Assembly: GCA_904419095.1 (NCBI GenBank) | Contig: CAJFQT010000037.1 | Location: 1-11,873, forward strand | From: an uncultured Clostridia bacterium | Lineage (GTDB): Bacteria; Bacillota; Clostridia; TANB77; CAG-508 | DNA: 11,873 bases | Reading direction: 5' to 3' | Part shown: positions 6,599-11,873 of the stretch, in pieces | Numbering within the stretch: position 1 is the first letter of the stretch | Layout: each line of letters starts with the position of its first letter | The notes under the pieces: model-generated | Seen by the model: only the letters and a program-made list of their open reading frames with translations | Told to the model about the DNA's origin: nothing | The model's database searches: none | Position numbers and translations under genes: made by a program

Positions 6599-6903
6599 AT
6601 GGTATATATTAAATAATAAAGAAAAAGCAGCATTAGTAATAATAGCAAGAAGAAAAAATTGATGGGGAGCTTTGTGCCTCTAACTTTGAAAAAGTATTTG
6701 ACGATCCAAATTTAATAAAACTTTCAAAAGCATTACCTAAAAAAGAAAGGTTAGTGCTTTTTTCTTATTATATGGAAGAAGATGAAAATGGAGAAATAAA
6801 TGAAAAGACTGACAAAATAGTAGTAAAGGAATTAAATATAAAACCAGATACAGCACGAAAAATAAGGAAAAGAGCATTAGCAAAGTTGAAAAAGAATATT
6901 TAA
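6599..6903 (+). pseudogene. Frame-disrupted sigma-70 region 4-like HTH gene
   Basis: Three successive frames carry one continuous-looking protein. ATG at 6599 gives MVYIK then stop; the next frame from 6612 gives NNKEKAALVIIARRKN then TGA at 6660; the third from 6661 gives DGELCASNFEKVFDDPNLI and on to a stop at 6901. The last part holds ALPKKERLVLFSYYMEE and a HTH (VVKELNIKPDTARKIRKRAL AKLKK), as in sigma region 4 or small sigma-like activators of mobile elements. Each break fits loss of two bases in AT repeats. The only ATG in the third frame is at 6772 and would give 43 residues with the HTH. Assembly error or an unusual start cannot be excluded. It would be the first gene of the plus-strand element operon. 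Confidence 0.55.
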
Positions 6904-6924
6904 AATTGAAAGGAAATGGTAAAA

Positions 6925-7104
6925 ATGATTTTTAAAAATTTTAATATGACAGATGATGAAGTAATGGAAATTATATCTACATACGATAATTTATTAAATA
7001 GATATAGCAAAATAAATGGGAAAGTAGATGAAGATTTAAAACAAGAAATTACAAAAGAAATTTATATAACATTAACAAAAAATAGGGAAAGACAAAAAAA
7101 TTAA
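6925..7104 (+). CDS. Small protein of unknown function
   Basis: 59 residues starting MIFKNFNMTDDEV, acidic in the first half and ending in a basic NRERQKN tail; it looks all-helical. I do not recognise the family. AAAGGA lies 10 nt before the ATG at 6925. An ATG at 6916 is only 1-2 nt from that box and is less likely. It follows the sigma-like remnant by 21 nt and appears co-transcribed with it. Its size, charge pattern and position match small accessory proteins of integrative elements, but nothing in the sequence gives a function. Confidence 0.6.
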   Translation: MIFKNFNMTDDEVMEIISTYDNLLNRYSKINGKVDEDLKQEITKEIYITLTKNRERQKN

Positions 7105-7175
7105 AAAAATTTTAAAAATTTGTCCGATTTTACATCTCAACTAAAGACCTTAATTAATGAAAGGAGTTGAAAAAA

Positions 7176-7325
7176 ATGTATCAAAAATTAACAAAATACT
7201 TAAAAAAGAAAAAAATACAAATGATACAGAGGAAAAGAGTAAATAACTTTAAAAAGCGAATTTTAAAAGCTCAAAAACATAAAGAAAAAATGAGAAAAAA
7301 CAGCTCATTAGTTTCATCAACTTAA
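7176..7325 (+). CDS. Very basic 49-residue protein
   Basis: A short ORF with AAAGGAG 9 nt before its ATG and a clean stop at 7323. The product begins MYQKLTKYLKKKK and continues with IQRKRVNNFKKRIL; about 40% of residues are Lys or Arg and the tail is Ser-rich. The composition suggests nucleic-acid or membrane-surface binding, but no family is recognised. The 71 nt between 7105 and 7175 are mostly A/T-rich, with an unexplained TTGTCCGATTTT stretch at 7120. The good ribosome binding site is the main reason to accept it. Confidence 0.5.
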   Translation: MYQKLTKYLKKKKIQMIQRKRVNNFKKRILKAQKHKEKMRKNSSLVSST

Positions 7326-7368
7326 AAAAGTGTTAGCAAAAAGTTAAGTAAATGAAGGAGAGATACTA

Positions 7369-7800
7369 ATGAAGAGTCATAGCAATACAATAATAAATAA
7401 ATATTTTATAGATAAATTAAAACCTGTAGAAATAGCAAAAGAACTTAATATTTCTAAAAGTGCAGTTACACAAGTTTTACAGAAAGATAAGAGATACCAG
7501 AAAGAAAAAATAAAAAGAATAGAACAAAATAAAGAAAATCATAACGAGAAAACAAAAAAGTATATGAAACTCAAAAGAGAAATAATGAAAAGAAAAAAAG
7601 ACAAAGATAACATTGATTTAAAGAGTATGCACAATCAAGCAACAGCAGAATTTTCAAAAAAGAAAAGAATAACTAATATGGCTTATAGAAATTGGAACAA
7701 AACTGCATTTACATATAACGAAAAAAGAAAAGGATACGAATTTAGAAAAGAACTTGGTAGAAGTTATGATGTTCCGAAATTTATAAAAGTGGAGGTGTAA
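7369..7800 (+). CDS. HTH DNA-binding protein of the integrative element
   Basis: A 143-residue, strongly basic protein. Residues 18-37 (KPVEIAKELNISKSAVTQVL) form a sigma-70 region-4-like or HTH-38-type helix-turn-helix. The middle (40-90) is a Lys/Glu-rich, probably coiled segment. The C-terminal part (from about 100), with MAYRNWNKTAFTYNEKR and YEFRKELGRSYDVPKF, is aromatic and conserved-looking but unassigned. AAGGAG sits 8 nt before the ATG. The following gene begins two bases after its stop and its ribosome binding site lies inside this coding sequence, showing translational coupling. A regulator of the element's recombination or transfer genes is likely; direct targets are unknown. Confidence 0.7.
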   Translation: MKSHSNTIINKYFIDKLKPVEIAKELNISKSAVTQVLQKDKRYQKEKIKRIEQNKENHNEKTKKYMKLKREIMKRKKDKDNIDLKSMHNQATAEFSKKKRITNMAYRNWNKTAFTYNEKRKGYEFRKELGRSYDVPKFIKVEV

Positions 7801-7801
7801 A

Positions 7802-7999
7802 GTGGGAAATTTATATACTTATAAACAAGTAGAAGCATTTGCATTAATTGGATTACATAATTTATTAAATTCAGCAAATAAAGACAAGATTAACTTAAAT
7901 ACTTTTAAAATGTTTTTAGATCCATTAGAGAAGTTACATAGTAAAGAGTTTGCAATAAATTATGCAAATAGTTTATTAGAAGAAGAAAATAAAAAATAA
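7802..7999 (+). CDS. Small protein of unknown function, coupled to the HTH gene
   Basis: 65 residues beginning at GTG 7802 with GGAGGTG (7791-7797) inside the end of the preceding gene. The product (start MGNLYTYKQVEAFALIGLHN) looks helical, with a hydrophobic first half and an acidic EEENKK end. No cysteines, no signal peptide and no motif that I can name. Position between the HTH gene and the DUF6075-like gene, with 18 nt to the next start, shows it belongs to the same operon. Confidence 0.6.
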   Translation: MGNLYTYKQVEAFALIGLHNLLNSANKDKINLNTFKMFLDPLEKLHSKEFAINYANSLLEEENKK

Positions 8000-8017
8000 C
8001 AGATAGAGGTGATTTTA

Positions 8018-8719
8018 TTGGAATTTATAGATTCAGCACATAAAGAGTTTTATGCGAAAAAATTAGATGAATTAAAAAAGTTCAGTAAGACCGATGTTTA
8101 TTATAGATCACTTGTATATACATTAGGTATTTGTGAAACAACAAGAGATCATTTTTCAAGTATCTTTGATATTAAAGAAGGAATGATAAATATCAATAGC
8201 ATAGGAAGTGCATGGCAGACAGGTACGTCAGAGAAAGTAACACGAATGGCTTTTTGTTTATGGAATCGCTGTATGTATGATAGTGAAGAAGATAGAGAAG
8301 AAGGAAAAATGTCAAGTGGATATAATCCAAGTGAAGTTTTTTGTTGCTCTTATGCACCATATTTTTGGGAGGCTATAAAAATTCGTTATCCAGAATATAC
8401 AAGATATAATGAAAAGGAAAAGCAAAAACAATTTGCAGTGTATAACTGGGTAGGGAATATAGAACAAATCGAAAATTATGTTGAAGAAAAAATTGAGAAC
8501 ACAGAAGATAAAAAAGTAGTTGCTTTATATATTAGAACAAATTTAACCAATAGTAATGAGGTTAATTTAGATATTTATTCACAAAGAGATAAATTAGAAG
8601 AATTCTGTAAAAAAAATAATATCAAAAATAGAATATATTATATAGATGTTAGAAAAAGTGGATTAGATAAAAATAGAAAAGCAATGAATCAGATGATAAG
8701 TGATAAAAAAGTAAAATGA
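8018..8719 (+). CDS. DUF6075-like protein fused to a truncated, serine-less resolvase N-domain
   Basis: 233 residues from TTG at 8018, with AGAGGTGAT 4 nt upstream; a GTG at 8009 lies inside that box. Residues 2-128 resemble DUF6075, a family of unknown function common in Clostridia elements, with FIDSAHKEF, YRSLVYTLGI, TTRDH and AWQTGTSEKVTRMAFCLWN. An acidic linker follows. Residues 165-233 match the start of a serine recombinase (VALYIRTN, DIYSQRDKLEEFCKKNNI, YIDVRKSGLDKNR) as also seen in the two recombinases downstream. The catalytic serine of YxRxS is Asn175 and the domain stops before the second arginine motif (SLSRLGRD), so it cannot cut DNA. It may act in protein contacts with the recombinases, or be a decayed gene joined to its neighbour. 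Family assignment of the first part is from recalled similarity. Confidence 0.65.
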   Translation: MEFIDSAHKEFYAKKLDELKKFSKTDVYYRSLVYTLGICETTRDHFSSIFDIKEGMININSIGSAWQTGTSEKVTRMAFCLWNRCMYDSEEDREEGKMSSGYNPSEVFCCSYAPYFWEAIKIRYPEYTRYNEKEKQKQFAVYNWVGNIEQIENYVEEKIENTEDKKVVALYIRTNLTNSNEVNLDIYSQRDKLEEFCKKNNIKNRIYYIDVRKSGLDKNRKAMNQMISDKKVK

Positions 8720-8753
8720 TCAATATTCAATAAACATTTTTAATGGTTTTATA

Positions 8754-8782
8754 AATAAAAGAATACATCATACTTTTTTATT
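8754..8782 (+). terminator. Weak hairpin after the DUF6075-like gene
   Basis: An imperfect 12-bp stem with one mismatch and one G-T pair (8754-8765 with 8771-8782) closes a CATCA loop. T-runs are in the 3' arm. It may attenuate transcription before the small ORF at 8830. The AT-only arms make it weak. Confidence 0.35.
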
Positions 8783-8829
8783 CATAAAAAAATATTTATT
8801 ACATAATAATTGAGTATGAGGTGTTTAAC

Positions 8830-8973
8830 ATGAAAAATGAAGAAAAAGAAACTGAAACTAAAGAGAAAAAGAGTAATGATTTGAAGTTCTCTGTCATTTT
8901 TAAAAAAGATGGGGAGAGTTTTCAAAATGTTATGGAAAAAATTTTAATGAGCAAAATTATTAAAAATCAGTAA
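8830..8973 (+). CDS. Small TnpW-like protein
   Basis: A 47-residue ORF with GAGGTG 6 nt before its ATG. The first 15 residues are charged (MKNEEKETETKEKKS); the rest, LKFSVIFKKDGESFQNV and MEKILMSKI, has the length and pattern of TnpW-type small proteins ('ykV.v.F....e...dKi.rlI') that lie next to serine recombinases in Tn4451-like elements. The resemblance is by pattern and position only. It lies 73 nt upstream of the first large recombinase and has no cysteine or membrane segment. A role with the recombinase is inferred. Confidence 0.5.
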   Translation: MKNEEKETETKEKKSNDLKFSVIFKKDGESFQNVMEKILMSKIIKNQ

Positions 8974-8975
8974 AA

Positions 8976-9022
8976 ACCTTGATATTAAGCTGAAAATGAG
9001 TTATAAATATAAATGTCAAGGT
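8976..9022. repeat. Inverted repeat straddling the recombinase promoter
   Basis: ACCTTGATATT (8976-8986) pairs with AATGTCAAGGT (9012-9022) over 11 bp with one G-T, 25 bp apart. The left arm contains the -35 and the right arm lies at about +1 to +10, so a protein on both arms would block the promoter. Total length (47 bp) is also close to that of serine-recombinase att sites. Confidence 0.45.
8979..9007 (+). promoter_or_regulatory. Predicted promoter of the tandem recombinases
   Basis: TTGATA (8979-8984), a 17-bp spacer and TATAAA (9002-9007), each 5 of 6 consensus. It lies between the stop of the TnpW-like ORF and the TTAGGAGG box of the recombinase, giving a leader of about 30 nt. Confidence 0.55.
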
Positions 9023-9046
9023 GTTTATAATAGTTAGGAGGCTATT

Positions 9047-10690
9047 TTGAACATCAAAGAAAATAATCAAGAATATAATGCTGCAATTTATATTCGATTA
9101 AGTAAGGAAGATGGTGATAGAGAAGAAAGTGAAAGTGTTACTAATCAAAGAAAAATTTTAAAAGCATTTGCAAAAGAAAATAAATATAAAATATATGATG
9201 AATATGTTGATGATGGTTATACTGGTACAAATTTTAATAGACCAAACTTTAAAAGAATGATAAAAGATATTGAACATAAAAAAGTAAATATGGTAATCAC
9301 AAAGAGTTTATCAAGACTAGGAAGGGATTATATCGAAACAGGAAGGTATATTGAAACTTATTTTCCAGAAAATGAAGTAAGATATATTGCTATACTTGAT
9401 GATGTAGACACATATTTAGACAGAAATTGTGATACTGTTGCATTTAAAAATATAATGAATGATTATTATGCAAAGGAAACTTCTAAAAACATAAAAAAGA
9501 CAAAGAACAAGAAAAAATTAGAAGGTTTTTACTATACATCGTATGCACCATTTGGATATAAAAAAGTTAGTAAATCTGGAAATTTAGAAATAGATGAAGT
9601 TCAAGCAGAAATTGTAAGAAAAATATTTAATCTATTTCTTGAAGGAAAAGGCACTTATCAAATAGCAAGAATATTGACAGAAGAAGGAATACAGACACCT
9701 GGATTACAAATGAAAATGACAGGTGTAGTGAATAATATAACTAATACTACAGATAAATGGAATCATAACACAATAAGAAGAATTTTATCAAACCAAATTT
9801 ACATTGGAAACTGTGTGCAAAATAAAAAGAAAAAGATTAGTTATAAAAGCAAGAAAATGATTGCATTACCAGAAGAAGAACATACAATTACTAAAAACCA
9901 TCATAAACCAATTATTCCTATTGATAAGTGGGAGTTAGTACAAAAAATGTTAAAAATACATAAAAACGCAAAAATAAGAGATACAGATGTGTTATTTAAA
10001 GGATTATTGTATTGTACTCATTGTAATAATAGGTTATCAATTAGAACAAAAGTAGACCATAATAAATCAGGGGATGTAACAAGAAGATATATTTTATGCA
10101 ATACAGCAAACAAAAAATTCTCAAACAAAAGTTGTTACAAAAGATATATTAATTATGATATATTTGAAGAACAAGCTATTTCTAAAATTTCAGAAATATT
10201 AGAATTATACATAAATTCAAATGCTTTTAAAAATGAAGATGCTTTACAAAAAATACTAGAATCACAAAGTAACAAAGGTAATATATTAAGAAAAATAGAA
10301 AAATTAAATAAAGACTTGGAAAAAGTTAATAAAAAAGTTACCACTCTTTACAACGATAAATTAAATGGATTATTAGAAGAACAAGACTTTAAACTTTTTT
10401 CCGAGAATTTAATAACAGAACGCCATAGAATTGAAAAAATATTAAATGAAACTCAAAGGGAATTAGATAATTATGAGGATGATGGAATTAGTAATAGAAT
10501 AAAATCGGACATGCAGAAAGTTATAAAAAAATTATTAAAAAATAAAGAATTTAATAAAGAAACCATAAATCAGTTAGTTAATAGAATAGAAATAGACAAA
10601 GATAATAATGCAGTAATATATTTTAATTTTTATGAATTAAATTGTTTAGGAGGGCAAATAGAAAATGTCAAACAAGCAAGTAATTTATAA
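9047..10690 (+). CDS. Large serine recombinase 1 (TndX-like)
   Basis: A 547-residue site-specific recombinase of the large serine family, which integrates or excises an element without DNA synthesis. The N-terminal resolvase domain (about 11-160) carries AIYIRLSKED with nucleophile Ser19, TNQR and the second arginine motif SLSRLGRDYIETG. The recombinase domain (about 170-300) begins near APFGYKK. A zinc ribbon is formed by C323, C326, C351 and C363. Then comes a Lys/Glu-rich coiled coil (about 410-480) and a C-terminal tail ending in IYFNFYELNC. It starts with TTG, set by TTAGGAGG 5 nt upstream. All key residues are present, so it should be active. It overlaps the next recombinase by 26 nt, so both proteins are probably made together. 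Confidence 0.93.
   Translation: MNIKENNQEYNAAIYIRLSKEDGDREESESVTNQRKILKAFAKENKYKIYDEYVDDGYTGTNFNRPNFKRMIKDIEHKKVNMVITKSLSRLGRDYIETGRYIETYFPENEVRYIAILDDVDTYLDRNCDTVAFKNIMNDYYAKETSKNIKKTKNKKKLEGFYYTSYAPFGYKKVSKSGNLEIDEVQAEIVRKIFNLFLEGKGTYQIARILTEEGIQTPGLQMKMTGVVNNITNTTDKWNHNTIRRILSNQIYIGNCVQNKKKKISYKSKKMIALPEEEHTITKNHHKPIIPIDKWELVQKMLKIHKNAKIRDTDVLFKGLLYCTHCNNRLSIRTKVDHNKSGDVTRRYILCNTANKKFSNKSCYKRYINYDIFEEQAISKISEILELYINSNAFKNEDALQKILESQSNKGNILRKIEKLNKDLEKVNKKVTTLYNDKLNGLLEEQDFKLFSENLITERHRIEKILNETQRELDNYEDDGISNRIKSDMQKVIKKLLKNKEFNKETINQLVNRIEIDKDNNAVIYFNFYELNCLGGQIENVKQASNL
9198..9244 (+). repeat. 47-bp segment identical to 10813-10859
   Basis: The stretch coding for EYVDDGYTGTNFNRP is identical base for base in both recombinase genes, synonymous sites included, while sequence on both sides differs. 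Confidence 0.9.
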
Positions 10691-11873
10691 TGTAGGAATA
10701 TATTTAAGACTAAGCAAAGATGATGGGGATGATATAGAAAGTGAAAGTATTACTAACCAAAGAAATATTATTAATGACTATATAAAGAAGAATAATAATT
10801 TGAAATTTTATAATGAATATGTTGATGATGGTTATACTGGTACAAATTTTAATAGACCAGGATTTCAAATGTTATTGAAAGATATAGAAAATAAGAAAAT
10901 AAATATGGTTATTACTAAAAACTTGGCAAGATTAGGAAGAAACTATATTGAAATTGGTAATTATATAGAGAAATACTTTCCAGACCATAGGGTTAGATAT
11001 ATCGCTTTATTAGATAATGTTGATAATTTTAAAGAAAGTGTAAGTAATGATTTTATTCCTATTAAGTCCGTATTTAATGAAAAATATTGTAGGGATACAT
11101 CTATTGCAATAAAAAAAACTAAAAGAAAAAGAATGGAAGAAGGGTATTATGCTTGTAATACAGCACCATTCGGTTATAAAAAAGATCCAGAAAATCCAGG
11201 TAAATTAATAATAGATGAAGAAAGTAGCAAGACAGTAAGAAAAATATTTGAATTAAAATTGAAAGGCTATACTTGTAACCAAATAGTTAATTATTTAGAC
11301 AAAAATAATTATATAACTCCAGCTGAATATATGAAAATTAGAGGGCAAGAACACATTAATAACAAAAACGTATGGCGAAGAAGTACAGTTACTCGTATCT
11401 TATGTAATCAAGTATATTTAGGACATTGTATAAGAGGAAAAACGCAAAATATTAGTTATAAATCTAAAGATAGAGTTTATGTAAAAAGAAATGATTTTAT
11501 AATAACCAAAAATACACATGAACCTATAATATCAGAAGAAATGTTTGAAAAGATACATAACACTAAAAAGTATGGAGTAATTAGAGAATACAATAAATCA
11601 AATTACCTTTTAAAAGACTTAATATATTGTAAAAATTGTGGCAAAAAACTTATTTTTAAAAAAAGAAGAAATATAATAGAAATGTATTGTAGAAATAATG
11701 ATGAAAATTCTAAATTATGTTCAAATGATTGTAAAATAGATTATAAATTACTTGAAAAGAAGGTATTAGAATATATATCTAAATTGTATAAAGAGTATAT
11801 AAAAGATAATAAAGTGAAGGACAACCTTTATAAAAGATATATTAAAAATACTATAAATAAATTAGAAGAACAA
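10665..11873 (+). CDS. Large serine recombinase 2 (3' end outside window)
   Basis: 403 codons are visible, open to the window edge. The start at ATG 10665 has TTTAGGAGGG 10 nt or so upstream, inside the end of recombinase 1, and the genes overlap by 26 nt in different frames. The resolvase domain has VGIYLRLSKDDGD with Ser17 and NLARLGRNYIE; the recombinase domain begins at APFGYKKD. A zinc ribbon is seen with YCKNCGKK and MYC, followed by further cysteines (KLCSNDCK) and the start of a coiled coil. It is a paralogue of the first recombinase, diverged except for the 47-bp identical block. Pairs of such genes are known from Clostridia elements in which two recombinases are needed for movement; whether both are needed here is unknown. 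Confidence 0.92.
   Translation, partial: MSNKQVIYNVGIYLRLSKDDGDDIESESITNQRNIINDYIKKNNNLKFYNEYVDDGYTGTNFNRPGFQMLLKDIENKKINMVITKNLARLGRNYIEIGNYIEKYFPDHRVRYIALLDNVDNFKESVSNDFIPIKSVFNEKYCRDTSIAIKKTKRKRMEEGYYACNTAPFGYKKDPENPGKLIIDEESSKTVRKIFELKLKGYTCNQIVNYLDKNNYITPAEYMKIRGQEHINNKNVWRRSTVTRILCNQVYLGHCIRGKTQNISYKSKDRVYVKRNDFIITKNTHEPIISEEMFEKIHNTKKYGVIREYNKSNYLLKDLIYCKNCGKKLIFKKRRNIIEMYCRNNDENSKLCSNDCKIDYKLLEKKVLEYISKLYKEYIKDNKVKDNLYKRYIKNTINKLEEQ
10813..10859 (+). repeat. 47-bp segment identical to 9198-9244
   Basis: Second copy of the identical block, at the same place in the resolvase domain of recombinase 2. The two copies are 1615 bp apart in direct orientation, so homologous recombination between them would produce a single fused recombinase. 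Confidence 0.9.

Noticed and set aside
6650..6665. Programmed +1 frameshift at AAAAAATTGA, as in prfB
   Set aside because: There is no prfB-like slippery codon with upstream Shine-Dalgarno, and a second independent break lies 45 nt upstream, so decay or error is simpler.
7105..7175. Promoter built on TTGTCC at 7120
   Set aside because: No -10 box at a 16-18-bp spacing; the stretch is kept only as an unexplained sequence.
8976..9022. Invertible promoter flanked by the inverted repeat
   Set aside because: The -35 lies inside one arm, not between the arms. The minus strand has TTGACA in the other arm but no -10 at the right distance.
1..11873. CRISPR array, tRNA or rRNA genes
   Set aside because: No regularly spaced repeats and no cloverleaf or rRNA-like sequence was recognised on either strand.

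Overview
The window looks like a low-GC Firmicutes chromosome, most likely an uncultured Clostridia-type gut bacterium. The evidence is very AT-rich DNA, strong AGGAGG-type ribosome binding sites, TTGACA/TATAAT-type promoters with 17-bp spacers, and short hairpin-plus-T terminators. The standard code fits: TGA is not read as an amino acid inside any intact gene. No tRNA, rRNA or CRISPR array is visible.

Left part (1-4740) is housekeeping DNA on the plus strand. It holds the 3' end of ileS with a terminator, then metK with its own promoter and terminator. A probable operon follows: a TagD-type nucleotidyltransferase, an asparagine-synthase-like ATP ligase without a glutaminase domain, and a short RlmN/Cfr-family radical SAM enzyme. 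It ends at a strong bidirectional terminator. The first two genes are only 10 nt apart and look like a tailoring pair for a CDP- or nucleotide-activated small molecule, perhaps a cell-surface decoration.

Middle part (4741-6340) is on the minus strand. It holds a formylglycine-generating-enzyme-fold protein that lacks the catalytic cysteine region, with its own strong promoter and a palindrome at the predicted start site. It also holds a small XRE-family repressor and the frameshifted remnant of a second HTH regulator.

Right part (about 6340-11873) is the leading portion of an integrative element on the plus strand. A structured leader can pair with the ribosome binding site of a frame-broken sigma-region-4-like gene. 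Then come small unknown or basic proteins, an HTH protein, a DUF6075-like protein fused to a truncated resolvase N-domain whose catalytic serine is replaced by asparagine, and a very small TnpW-like ORF. Two tandem, overlapping large serine recombinases follow, the second running off the window. An inverted repeat straddles the predicted recombinase promoter. The recombinases share a 47-bp identical stretch, which points to duplication or gene conversion.

The cassette resembles the regulatory and integration module of Tn4451/TndX-like or ICE-like elements. Its cargo and far end are outside the window. The most unusual items are the inactive-resolvase fusion, the RBS-masking leader, the operator-like repeat at the recombinase promoter and the cytidylyltransferase/ligase pair.
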